A DNA stretch of 16,053 nucleotides from Bacillota bacterium (GTDB lineage Bacteria; Bacillota; Clostridia; Oscillospirales; Acutalibacteraceae). The stretch covers positions 1 through 16,053 of the forward strand of contig JAEZFF010000049.1 in assembly GCA_023417635.1 (NCBI GenBank), in the 5' to 3' direction. Position numbers and translations under genes: made by a program. The notes under the pieces were generated by a model. That model ran no database searches, was not told the origin of the DNA, and saw nothing but the letters and a program-made list of their open reading frames with translations. Numbering within the stretch: the stretch's first letter is position 1; each line of letters opens with the position of its first letter. Below, piece by piece: positions 7,119 through 14,366 of the stretch.

Positions 7119-7847
7119 ATGAGAAAGATGGCTCTTGCTTTAATTGAAAGTAAGAACCATCGCAGGCGGAAGAAGCTTTCAGGGAGAAGGGAAGCGGTTT
7201 CAATGGGCGGCAGCACTGCGGCTGGGAATTCGGATAAACTGTGGAAGTTCAGCGAAGGCCTTACCAGCGTCTGTGTGGTAGGAGCACTGTGGCTTTTATG
7301 CAGTCTTCCGATTGTTACGGTCGGGGCCTCCACCACGGCGATGTATACGGTTATTTTGCGCAATATGCGCAGCAGCCAGAATCGAAAAGAATATGTAAAG
7401 CCGTTTTTTACCGCATTCAAGCAAGACTTCAAAAAGTCTACGATTCTCTGGCTGATCCAGCTTGCCGCTTCGGCGGCCTTTGGCCTTGACGCTTATTATT
7501 ATCTTTGTATGCATGCCGGCAGCCGGTTTCATTACGCTCTTGGCATTGTGATGCTCTGCCTGCTGGCTTTCGTTATTATGATTTTTTGCTATGCTTTTCC
7601 CCTTACGGCGCTGTACCGGAATAGTGTTCGGGAAACGCTGATGGAATCGGTGCAGTATGCCTGCCGTAATTGGGCGTGGAGCTTGCTGGCGCTGGCTGTA
7701 AGCATTGCTGTTCCCTTTGTGCTGACGAAAGGGCTGTGGTACTTTGTGCTGATAGCCGGGGGCGCGGTTGGCTTTGCCAACAGCTACATCATGAAATATG
7801 CCTTGAAACATGAAATCCCCAGAGGGCACGGTGCGGCAAAGTTTTAA
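7119..7847 (+). CDS. DUF624 (YesL-like) membrane protein
   Basis: This is a 242-residue membrane protein with about five hydrophobic segments (roughly 50-78, 108-130, 138-165, 186-203 and 207-222). The stretch LWLLCSLPIVTVGASTTAMY (58-77 region) is the hallmark of the YesL/DUF624 family. These proteins are commonly encoded beside carbohydrate ABC transporters and two-component systems in Firmicutes, but their biochemical role is not established. The start is uncertain. ATG 7119 lies two bases after the ATPase stop and has a modest GGTGA upstream, but gives an unusually long, very basic N-terminal tail. ATG 7203, preceded by an AGGGA run, would leave the short tail usual for the family. The position inside the importer operon suggests an accessory role in uptake or signalling. 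Confidence 0.85.
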   Translation: MRKMALALIESKNHRRRKKLSGRREAVSMGGSTAAGNSDKLWKFSEGLTSVCVVGALWLLCSLPIVTVGASTTAMYTVILRNMRSSQNRKEYVKPFFTAFKQDFKKSTILWLIQLAASAAFGLDAYYYLCMHAGSRFHYALGIVMLCLLAFVIMIFCYAFPLTALYRNSVRETLMESVQYACRNWAWSLLALAVSIAVPFVLTKGLWYFVLIAGGAVGFANSYIMKYALKHEIPRGHGAAKF

Positions 7848-7876
7848 GAAATTCGCACTCAGAAAGGATGTTACGG

Positions 7877-8488
7877 TTGCTTCCTGCCATAAAAAATGTT
7901 GTGTTTGATATGGGAAAGGTTCTTCTGGAGTATAAGCCGGAGGAATACTGCAGGGAAACCATTGGCGACGAAAAAGCCGCCGAAGCGGTTTATAAAAATT
8001 TATTCTGCGGGAACGAATGGGTTCAGATTGACGGCGGAGCCTTGACGGAAGAAGAGGGTATTGCCCTGGTTCAGAAGCGCATTCCGCAGTATGCAGAGTA
8101 CGTTCCATCCGCTATGGCCCACTGGCCTGCTGCGCTGAGCGCCATGCCGGGTATGGTGGAACTTTTAGGAAGGCTGAAGAAAAAGGGCTATGGCCTTTAC
8201 CTGCTTTCCAACACAAGCCTGCGCTTTTATGAATTTTCAAAGAGTTTTGAAGTTTTTAAATTGTTTGACGGCAAAATTGTTTCGGCTTCGGAAAAGCTGA
8301 TGAAGCCTGACCAGGCTATTTTCAGGCTTTTGTGCGAGCGCTTTCAGCTGGTACCAGAAGAATGCGTGTTTATAGACGACACGCAGGTCAATATTGACGC
8401 GGCAAAGACTGCCGGGCTGAGCGCGCATCTTTTTCAAGGTTCCGAAGAACTGAACACATTTTTTGAAAAAACCGGTATTCTGCCGTAA
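7877..8488 (+). CDS. HAD-family sugar-phosphate phosphatase (YihX-like)
   Basis: This 203-residue protein belongs to the HAD superfamily, subfamily IA. Motif I is VVFDMGKVL with nucleophile Asp11. The second Asp is replaced by Gly (DxG), as is normal in YihX-type enzymes (FDLGNV). Motif II is LLSNTS (Ser111), motif III is Lys143 and motif IV is FIDDTQVNIDAA (Asp167/Asp168). YihX of E. coli hydrolyses alpha-glucose-1-phosphate, and related enzymes act on other small phosphorylated compounds. The chosen start is TTG 7877, because AAAGGA lies eight bases upstream. ATG 7868 would overlap that ribosome binding site. The gene is about 30 bp after the DUF624 gene and before the first strong terminator, so it appears to be the last gene of the importer operon. 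Its presence is one reason to consider a phosphorylated substrate. Confidence 0.85.
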   Translation: MLPAIKNVVFDMGKVLLEYKPEEYCRETIGDEKAAEAVYKNLFCGNEWVQIDGGALTEEEGIALVQKRIPQYAEYVPSAMAHWPAALSAMPGMVELLGRLKKKGYGLYLLSNTSLRFYEFSKSFEVFKLFDGKIVSASEKLMKPDQAIFRLLCERFQLVPEECVFIDDTQVNIDAAKTAGLSAHLFQGSEELNTFFEKTGILP

Positions 8489-8501
8489 TTTTGTTGATTG
8501 C

Positions 8502-8546
8502 TTTTGAACCATTCGTTCTACTGTCATTAAAACGGATGGTTCAAAA
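8502..8546 (+). repeat. 16-bp inverted repeat after the HAD gene
   Basis: TTTTGAACCATTCGTT (8502-8517) pairs with AACGGATGGTTCAAAA (8531-8546) over 16 bp, with one G-T pair and a 13-nt loop. No T-run follows on the plus strand. It lies just before a canonical terminator, so it may protect the 3' end of the importer message or act as a weak first terminator. Confidence 0.6.
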
Positions 8547-8584
8547 ATCCTCAACCCAAGACCTCCCAAAATCCATTGGGCAAG

Positions 8585-8628
8585 GGGAGCTGCTTTCTTA
8601 CTATGCGGGAAGCAGCTCCCTTTTCTTT
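8585..8628 (+). terminator. Rho-independent terminator of the importer operon
   Basis: GGGAGCTGCTT (8585-8595) pairs perfectly with AAGCAGCTCCC (8610-8620), an 11-bp GC-rich stem with a 14-nt loop. TTTTCTTT (8621-8628) follows. This is a textbook intrinsic terminator and separates the HAD gene from beta-phosphoglucomutase. No clear promoter was found between it and 8715, although a GGCTTT-GACC-AAAGCC hairpin sits at 8642-8657. Confidence 0.9.
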
Positions 8629-8714
8629 GCCATGAAACCCAGGCTTTGACCAAAGCCGCATTGCAGGGCCGCAATCATGATACAGAACTGTAGAAATTGA
8701 GGAGGAATGCAGCA

Positions 8715-9356
8715 TTGAAATCCGTAATTTTTGACCTGGACGGCGTCATCGTTTCAACAGACGACCTCCACTACCGTGCGTGGAAACAGATGACAGACCG
8801 TGAGGGGATTCCGTTTGACAGGGAAACCAACAACTTGTTAAGGGGCGTTTCCCGCGTGGCCTCCCTGGAAATTATTTTAAAAAAATCCGCAAAGGTTTAC
8901 ACTGAGCAGCAAAAAGCAGAACTGATGCAGTACAAAAACGATATTTATGTGAAATTGCTGGAGAGCCTTACAAGTGCCGACCTTTTGCCAAATGTGGGGG
9001 CACTGCTGAAAAAGCTGAAAAATGCCGGGGTGAAAATCGCCATCGGCAGCAGCAGCAGAAACACGAAAAAGATTTTGGAGAAAATCGGCCTGAGCGATGC
9101 CTTTAACGCCGTTGCGGATGGGACGGAAATCCGGCACTCGAAACCGGACCCGGAAGTGTTTTTGAAAGCAGCGGAAAAACTTGGGGAAAAACCGCAGGAC
9201 TGCCTTGTTGTGGAAGATGCAGCTGCGGGCATTCAGGCGGCAAAAGCGGGAAACATGACGGCTGTTGCCATTGGCGACGCAAAGCGTTCCGCGCTTGCGG
9301 ACTACCGGGTCGGCAACATTATGGAAGTTGCCGAAATTGTTCAAAAGCTATCGTAG
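8715..9356 (+). CDS. pgmB: Beta-phosphoglucomutase
   Basis: This 213-residue HAD-family mutase converts beta-D-glucose-1-phosphate to glucose-6-phosphate in the cytoplasm. The catalytic residues align with the characterised lactococcal enzyme one position earlier: nucleophile Asp7, acid/base Asp9, His19, the RGVSR cap motif (43-47) that separates this enzyme from ordinary phosphatases, Ser112 region GSSSRN, Lys143 and Glu167/Asp168. The start is TTG 8715, with GGAGGAA seven bases upstream. An upstream in-frame TTG at 8697 lies on the ribosome binding site itself, and the ATG at 8707 meets a stop after three codons. Beta-glucose-1-phosphate usually comes from inverting disaccharide phosphorylases (maltose, trehalose, kojibiose and others). 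None is visible here, so the supplier must be elsewhere or the substrate may be imported. Confidence 0.93.
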   Translation: MKSVIFDLDGVIVSTDDLHYRAWKQMTDREGIPFDRETNNLLRGVSRVASLEIILKKSAKVYTEQQKAELMQYKNDIYVKLLESLTSADLLPNVGALLKKLKNAGVKIAIGSSSRNTKKILEKIGLSDAFNAVADGTEIRHSKPDPEVFLKAAEKLGEKPQDCLVVEDAAAGIQAAKAGNMTAVAIGDAKRSALADYRVGNIMEVAEIVQKLS

Positions 9357-9384
9357 CTTTTATTTTTCTGAAGGAACTACGACA

Positions 9385-9436
9385 GAAAAAAGGCACGTGC
9401 AAACACCGGGACTCCGGCGCCTGTACGTGCTTTTTC
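9385..9436. terminator. Bidirectional terminator between convergent operons
   Basis: GCACGTGCA (9393-9401) pairs with TGTACGTGC (9422-9430) with one G-T pair. The inner CCGG-GACT-CCGG hairpin extends the structure. It is flanked by an A-run before (about 9386-9391) and TTTTTC after, so both strands carry a hairpin followed by Us. It lies between the 3' ends of pgmB and the second TrkA gene and can serve both. Confidence 0.88.
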
Positions 9437-9479
9437 TATAACATCTTATATGTGTGTAAAAATGGGCCTAGCCGTGCAT

Positions 9480-10145
9480 TTACATGGAAGCACCAAACAT
9501 TGTGCTGATTTTCGCTTTTGCGTCCGCATCCGCGAACGTCAGAACATCGTCGCCGCCGCGGATGACCGTATTGCCGCGGGGAATGATGACGCCGTTTCCA
9601 CGGTACATGGCAATCAAAACGGCTTCTTCCGGAATGTTGAGGTCTTTAATTGGTTTATTAACAGCCTCAGACTGGGGGTCCACTTTAATTTGGACGATGG
9701 AATAGCTTCCGTGGCTGCTTTTGAGGAGTGTCAGCATATTTTTAAGATCCATTTCCTCAATGACAAGCTGAGCCATCAGTTCTGCCTGGTTCAGGGCAAC
9801 GTCGACGCCCATATGGCCGTCGAAAAGCCACTGGTTTTTCGGGTTGTTTACGCGGGCAATGACACGCGGAACATTGAATTCAAACTTTGCAATCGTCGAT
9901 GCAACCAGATTGGTTTCATCTTCCCCGGTTACCGCTGCGACTACATCGGTTTCCGCAATGCCGGCGGATTCCAGAACGTTTAAATCCGTACCGCTCCCGC
10001 ACACCAGCATATCGGGGGGGAGTTCGTTTTTCAGCTTTGCAAGTATGGACTCTCTCTGTTCAACAATCTTCAGCTCACATTTATCCTTCAGAAGGCTTGC
10101 AATGTACGAGCCAACCTGACCGCCGCCTATGATAATTGCTTTCAT
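9480..10145 (-). CDS. TrkA-like RCK-domain protein (second copy)
   Basis: This 221-residue cytoplasmic regulatory protein has a Rossmann RCK_N domain with the nucleotide-binding GGGQVG motif (7-12) and an acidic residue, Glu29, at the end of strand 2 (KIVEQ). An RCK_C domain covers about 138-221. Single-RCK proteins of this size (KtrA/TrkA type) form rings that gate potassium channels in response to NAD(H), ATP/ADP or cyclic di-AMP. The start is ATG 10145, preceded by AAAGGGTGA eight bases upstream, giving the family-typical MKAIIIGGG. A GTG at 10157 would overlap the ribosome binding site. It is the last gene of the pump operon. It differs clearly from its neighbour copy, so the two are not a recent duplication. 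No channel subunit (TrkH/KtrB) is encoded here. Confidence 0.92.
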   Translation of the reverse strand: MKAIIIGGGQVGSYIASLLKDKCELKIVEQRESILAKLKNELPPDMLVCGSGTDLNVLESAGIAETDVVAAVTGEDETNLVASTIAKFEFNVPRVIARVNNPKNQWLFDGHMGVDVALNQAELMAQLVIEEMDLKNMLTLLKSSHGSYSIVQIKVDPQSEAVNKPIKDLNIPEEAVLIAMYRGNGVIIPRGNTVIRGGDDVLTFADADAKAKISTMFGASM

Positions 10146-10161
10146 TCTTCTTTTCACCCTT

Positions 10162-10806
10162 TCACTGAAGATTCAGCCGAGATTTCAGCCTGGCTGCAGC
10201 AGAATTTGCAACAGCCATATAGAGGACGTCATGCTTTTCAAAGGAAGTCCCCGTGGTTGGCAGGAAAGACCGATTGTTTCTGACGATTGTTATCACATGA
10301 AATTCACCGATGGAAGTCAGTTCGTCGACTGTTTTGCCAACCAGCAGCGCCGGCACTTCCAGCCGAATCAGCTCTACACCGCCAATGTTCATGATGCTGT
10401 CCAGCTGATGGAAACTGAGCATTTCCGAAATACGCTGAACGCCCCAGGTTGTGATGGAAATGGTCTGAATCCCAAGAGAACGGTAGATTTCAGCTTTGCG
10501 CGGATCATACAGGCGGGAAATAACGCGCGGAACCCTGTAGATGTCACGGGCGACCTTGCCGATTAGGGCATTTGTTTCGTCACTTTTTGTGCATGCCACC
10601 AGGGCATCCACACGCTCAATATGAGCCTGCTCCAGCACTTTTTTGTCGAAGCCGACGCCGACAATCAGTTCCCCGGGAAAGTCTTTGCCCAGCATATGGA
10701 AAGTTTCGGGGTCGGTATCGATTACCGTAACCTGATTTCCCTTTTTGGCAAGGTCACAGGCTGCACCGGAGCCCAGCTTTCCACAGCCAACAATAATAAC
10801 CTTCAT
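10162..10806 (-). CDS. TrkA-like RCK-domain protein (first copy)
   Basis: This 214-residue protein has RCK_N and RCK_C domains. The nucleotide-binding loop is GCGKLG (7-12) and Asp30 closes strand 2 (VTVIDTD), which suits an adenosine nucleotide ligand. The C-terminal domain covers about 137-214 and includes the VGKTVDEL motif typical of RCK_C. Its ATG overlaps the stop codon of the P-type ATPase gene by 4 nt (ATGA), with AGGTGA upstream inside that gene, so translation is coupled. The next RCK gene begins 16 bp further on. Such proteins normally regulate K+ channels of the Trk/Ktr kind. The tight linkage to a pump suggests either joint expression for potassium balance or direct regulation of the pump. 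Direct regulation is speculation. Confidence 0.93.
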   Translation of the reverse strand: MKVIIVGCGKLGSGAACDLAKKGNQVTVIDTDPETFHMLGKDFPGELIVGVGFDKKVLEQAHIERVDALVACTKSDETNALIGKVARDIYRVPRVISRLYDPRKAEIYRSLGIQTISITTWGVQRISEMLSFHQLDSIMNIGGVELIRLEVPALLVGKTVDELTSIGEFHVITIVRNNRSFLPTTGTSFEKHDVLYMAVANSAAARLKSRLNLQ

Positions 10807-13628
10807 TCTTTGTCACCTGCTTTTTTAAATTTTCTGACGATTGCTTTTCGAATCTCTTCCAGCCCGAGAATCAGGAATGGAAGCACAATCAGGAACAGCC
10901 AATCGGCTAACCCAATCGCAGCTGTGTTGAAAACCTGCTGCAGGAAGGGCAAATAGATGATGGCGCTGAGCAGCAGAATTTCGAACCCAATGCCAAACAG
11001 AACCCGCCGGTTGCTGAACAGCCCGGCTTTAAAGACAGACTGCGTTTCGGTACGGCAGTTCATTACCATGCCTATCTGGCAGAACACAATGGAGGCGAGC
11101 GTCATAGTCGTTGCCTTTTTGTAAATCAGCCCGGAAGCCGCCAGAGGCACGGCAGGCCAGCCGTTCAGGTGGTTTACAAAGAAATAGGCGGCCATGCAGG
11201 CAATGGATTCCATTAAGCCGTAAATCAGGAACCCTTTGACCAGAACGCTTCGGTTCAGAAGCTTGTCACTCGAAGGCCTTGGAGGCTTCTCCATGATTCC
11301 TTTTTCCGGAAGCTCCGCACCAAGCCCGAGGGCCGGCATCATGTCGGTTCCTAAGTCTACGGCGAGAATCTGCATAATGGTCATGGGCAGCGGAATGCCG
11401 CCCCTTGAGAACAGGAATGCCGCGGACGGAACCGCCTCCGGCATGTTGCTGTTCAGGATATACAGCAGGAACTTTCGAAGGTTGCTGTAAACTGCACGCC
11501 CCTCTTCAATGGCTTTGACGATGGAGGCAAAATTGTCGTCGGTCAGAATCATGTCTGCCGATTCTTTGGCAACATCGGTGCCTGAAATCCCCATGGCAAC
11601 GCCGATGTCTGCCTTTTTGAGTGCCGGGGAATCGTTGACACCGTCACCGGTTACAGCAACAATATGCCCCAGCTCCTGCAAATTGCAGACAACCCGGTAT
11701 TTCTGCTCCGGAGCCATACGGGCGAAAATCACTTCACCGCCCAAAGCTTTTTTCAGCTCGTCATCCGACATCTTTTCAAGTTCCTGGCCGGAAATGACGC
11801 GCGGGTGATCACTTTTTACGATTCCGATGTGCTTTGCGATGCTTTCGGCGGTCAGACCGTAGTCGCCGGTAATCATGATAATGCGGATATTGGCTTTGTG
11901 GCACATCTCAACCGCGGCGGAAACCTCCAGGCGCGGCGGGTCCATCATAGCCACAAGGCCGACGAAAGTCATCTGCTGCTCAATCAGTTCCGGTGTATAG
12001 GCACTGAGTGCCGTCGGGATGCTTTTGTCGTCACGGGAGATTAAGCGGTAGGAAACGGCAAGCACGCGAAGCCCGTTCCGTGCATAGCCGTCGTTTGCCT
12101 GCATAATTGCCTGACGGTATTCGTCCGTCATGTCTTCCCGCTTTCCATTGACATAAATCCCGGTACATAGCTCCATGACTTCTTTAGGGGCGCCTTTAAT
12201 GTAAGCAATGCGCTGGCAGCCGCTGACCGGCTGTGAAAGCTGATGAATGGTTGTCATGCGCTTCCGGCGGGAATCGAAGGGAAGCTCCCGGATGCGCGGA
12301 GTAAGGGAAGCCTGCTCTGTCGGCTGAATTCCAGATTTCTGTGCCGCAACGCCAAGGCAGGCCTCGGTTGGGTCGCCCAGAACGGTGTAGCGGTCCGTGT
12401 CCTTTTCCGGCGGAACCAGACGGGCATTGCTGCAAAGGGACGCGGCTGTTACAAGCAGACGCAGCCCGCTGCTGTCGTTTGCTGTAATCTTTTTGCCGTT
12501 GGCTGTTATGTCGCCCACAGGCGCATAGCCCTGGCCGGTCACTTCCAGTTCCTGCCCCGGCAGCCAAAGGTGATTTACCGTCATTTCATTCTGCGTGAGG
12601 GTTCCGGTTTTGTCGGAGCAAATGACGGTTGTGCAGCCTAGGGTTTCCACAGAGGAAAGGTGCTTGACCAGCGCGTGTTCCTTTGCCATGCGCTGAACCG
12701 CCATGGCAAGGGAGAGGGTAACGGTTGGCAGCAGACCTTCCGGAATAAAAGCAACAATCATGCCGAGTGAAAAGATAAAAGCCTGTGCAATCGGCTCTTT
12801 TACAAGGAATGCGGCGGATACAAAGAAGACAACGCCGAAAAGCATGGCAATAACCGAAATCTGTTTTGTCAGCCGGTCCAGCTCTTTTTCCAGTGGGCTT
12901 GGCTCCGCCTTCATCTCCTGCGTCAGGGATGCAATCTTGCCAAATTCTGTTTTCATGCCGGTTGTAAGCACAACCGACTTTGCGGTGCCGCTGGCAACGT
13001 TTGTTCCGGTGAAAATGAGGTTTGGAGTTTCCGACTTTGAAAGCCCTTCGCGCAGAACAGGCTCAAAAATCTTTCGCACCGGGTTCGACTCGCCCGTCAG
13101 CGTAGACTGGTCAACCTGTAAATCATTGCTTTTTAAAATCCGGGCATCGGCGGAAATCTTGTCGCCTTCCTCAAGAAGCATAATGTCGCCGGGTACGAGG
13201 TCTTCCGCCAAAATTTGCTTTTCTTCACCGCCCCGGACGACCCGGACATAAGAAGGCAGCATGTTTTTGAGGGCTTCCGTGGCTTTCCCGGCCCGGTACT
13301 CCTGCCAGAAGCTGAAGACACCGTTAATAATATTGACCAGCCAAATTGCAATGCCGAGTTCCGGCATTGCCGCGGCGATAGCAATCGCGCCGCCGACCCA
13401 CAGAAGAATTGCCATCAGGCTGACAAAATTGGACAGGAAAATCAGGATCGGGGGTGTGCCTTTTTTCTCCGTGATTACATTTTTGCCGTATTTTTTCTGT
13501 GCGGATTCAATTTCCGCATCCGTTAGCCCTTCCGGGCGGGTGCCTAAGGCTTTCAGTGCGTCTTCGGCGTCCATTTTCTGGATTCCGTCAATCTCAGCGC
13601 TGTCTGCTGGCTGTACTTCTTTCTCCAT
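10803..13628 (-). CDS. Na,K-ATPase-like (type II) cation-transporting P-type ATPase
   Basis: This is a 941-residue polytopic membrane pump. It has an N-terminal cation-ATPase domain (about 15-85), actuator loop TGES (178-181), TM4 motif FIPEGLLPTVT with Glu297, phosphorylation site DKTGTLT (Asp339), nucleotide-domain KGAP (478-481), TGD (587-589) and hinge TGDGVNDSPAL (660-670). Ion-site motifs follow Na,K-ATPase rather than SERCA: PEGLL, TM5 NSNMPE (726-731) and TM6 VDLGTDMMPA (757-766). These preserve the equivalents of the animal Glu327, Ser775, Asn776, Glu779, Asp804 and Asp808. The C-terminal part (SVFKAGLFSNRRVLFG) also matches that family. The start is ATG 13628, because AGAGGAAAG lies upstream. 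An ATG at 13673 has no ribosome binding site. It leads an operon with two RCK proteins. Exported ion and counter-ion are not proven. Na+, K+, H+ or Ca2+ remain possible. Confidence 0.93.
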   Translation of the reverse strand: MEKEVQPADSAEIDGIQKMDAEDALKALGTRPEGLTDAEIESAQKKYGKNVITEKKGTPPILIFLSNFVSLMAILLWVGGAIAIAAAMPELGIAIWLVNIINGVFSFWQEYRAGKATEALKNMLPSYVRVVRGGEEKQILAEDLVPGDIMLLEEGDKISADARILKSNDLQVDQSTLTGESNPVRKIFEPVLREGLSKSETPNLIFTGTNVASGTAKSVVLTTGMKTEFGKIASLTQEMKAEPSPLEKELDRLTKQISVIAMLFGVVFFVSAAFLVKEPIAQAFIFSLGMIVAFIPEGLLPTVTLSLAMAVQRMAKEHALVKHLSSVETLGCTTVICSDKTGTLTQNEMTVNHLWLPGQELEVTGQGYAPVGDITANGKKITANDSSGLRLLVTAASLCSNARLVPPEKDTDRYTVLGDPTEACLGVAAQKSGIQPTEQASLTPRIRELPFDSRRKRMTTIHQLSQPVSGCQRIAYIKGAPKEVMELCTGIYVNGKREDMTDEYRQAIMQANDGYARNGLRVLAVSYRLISRDDKSIPTALSAYTPELIEQQMTFVGLVAMMDPPRLEVSAAVEMCHKANIRIIMITGDYGLTAESIAKHIGIVKSDHPRVISGQELEKMSDDELKKALGGEVIFARMAPEQKYRVVCNLQELGHIVAVTGDGVNDSPALKKADIGVAMGISGTDVAKESADMILTDDNFASIVKAIEEGRAVYSNLRKFLLYILNSNMPEAVPSAAFLFSRGGIPLPMTIMQILAVDLGTDMMPALGLGAELPEKGIMEKPPRPSSDKLLNRSVLVKGFLIYGLMESIACMAAYFFVNHLNGWPAVPLAASGLIYKKATTMTLASIVFCQIGMVMNCRTETQSVFKAGLFSNRRVLFGIGFEILLLSAIIYLPFLQQVFNTAAIGLADWLFLIVLPFLILGLEEIRKAIVRKFKKAGDKE

Positions 13629-13896
13629 AACTGCTTTCCTCTGAAGCGAATCAATCTGCAGGCGGGTTTTCATTCAAATATTTGGTTGGCCAAAGACCCA
13701 TAAGGCTTTTGCTCCGCCTGCAAAATGAAGATGCTTTCGTTAAAATTTGGTACTGCTGAGCAGCAAAAAAACTTACACAGTTGGTTAATACCGCTCCTGC
13801 CGGTAAAGCCGCTGTTACAGCCTTTGCAATTTGCTGCTTTTTCTGCTTTCAAGCTGCCAAGGTCTGCCAAATACATAAATGAAATGATGCTGTAGA
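13629..13896 (-). promoter_or_regulatory. Long leader of the pump operon, possible structured RNA
   Basis: About 268 nt separate the predicted start of transcription from the pump start codon. Read on the minus strand, it contains several short self-complementary elements: AGGTCT with AGACCT near the 5' end, GCTGTAACAGC, CTGCTCAGCAG after a T7 run, TTTTGC with GCAAAA, and TTTGG-CCAA-CCAAA close to the gene. No known riboswitch consensus was recognised, including the cyclic di-AMP class often found before potassium transport genes. A 68-codon reading frame exists here but lacks a ribosome binding site. Confidence 0.4.
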
Positions 13897-13902
13897 CCTC
13901 GT

Positions 13903-13930
13903 ATTATAGAAGCTTAACTGGCAAAGTCAA
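13903..13930 (-). promoter_or_regulatory. Sigma-A-type promoter of the pump/RCK operon
   Basis: On the minus strand TTGACT (13930-13925) and a perfect TATAAT (13908-13903) are 16 bp apart. Transcription should start near 13896. It is the only good match upstream of the pump gene. Confidence 0.75.
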
Positions 13931-14366
13931 GAGCCATTTAGGACTTTCTCTAAAAAACATTTCACTCTTTTTTCAGTATTCCCAAGGTAGCTGAAAAACT
14001 TGCAAACCGGGGAAAAAATCTAGGAATTATAAGCCAGAAAATGAGCCTGACCTGACAGCATTGCAGTCTGATCCCTGTTCCAAGTCTTTATGGTTTTTGC
14101 AAGGCGCCGGAACATTTGCCCTTTTGGAACCATTCCATAAAATCAAGTGAAAAAAGAAAATAAAGAAATAATTTGAGAAAATAGATTATAAATGCCGAAT
14201 GATAACGCGGTATTTTGGTCGTATTATAAAATTATACATAAATTAAAGTAAAATTTAGTTGAATTCAAGTACCCCGTGAAATAAAGTAGAACTAGAAAGA
14301 GAACACAAGAGGCCGCACATCTCTCCACTCTATTTTGCTTTTGGATTCAGCTTAGGAGGAACAACA
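13931..14366. other. Intergenic region between divergent operons
   Basis: No convincing gene was found here. The part from 14140 to 14290 is strongly AT-rich and should contain the promoter of the DUF1861 gene, but no pair of hexamers stands out. Candidate -10-like sequences occur around 14221-14240. A weak AT-rich hairpin, TTTTTCAG (13969-13976) with CTGAAAAA (13991-13998), is present. No cre box or clear operator was identified. Confidence 0.5.

Noticed and set aside
7296..8108. Minus-strand reading frame of 270 codons
   Set aside because: It is antisense to the DUF624 and HAD genes, its composition is atypical, and both opposite-strand genes are strongly supported by family motifs.
8502..8546. 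Intrinsic terminator call for the 16-bp inverted repeat
   Set aside because: No T-run follows either arm in the direction of transcription. The real terminator is at 8585-8628.
9450..9983. Plus-strand reading frame of 177 codons
   Set aside because: It lies antisense to the well-supported TrkA-like gene, has no recognisable motifs and no ribosome binding site.
13670..13876. A 68-codon minus-strand reading frame in the pump leader, cysteine-containing
   Set aside because: No ribosome binding site before its ATG, composition looks random, and it overlaps the predicted structured leader.
13629..13896. Cyclic di-AMP (ydaO) or Mg2+ (M-box) riboswitch before the pump operon
   Set aside because: The conserved core sequences of these classes could not be found. 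Only generic short inverted repeats are present.
13961..13998. Terminator at the AT-rich hairpin TTTTTCAG/CTGAAAAA
   Set aside because: The stem is short and AT-rich with a 14-nt loop, and it lies upstream of both divergent genes with no transcript expected to end there.
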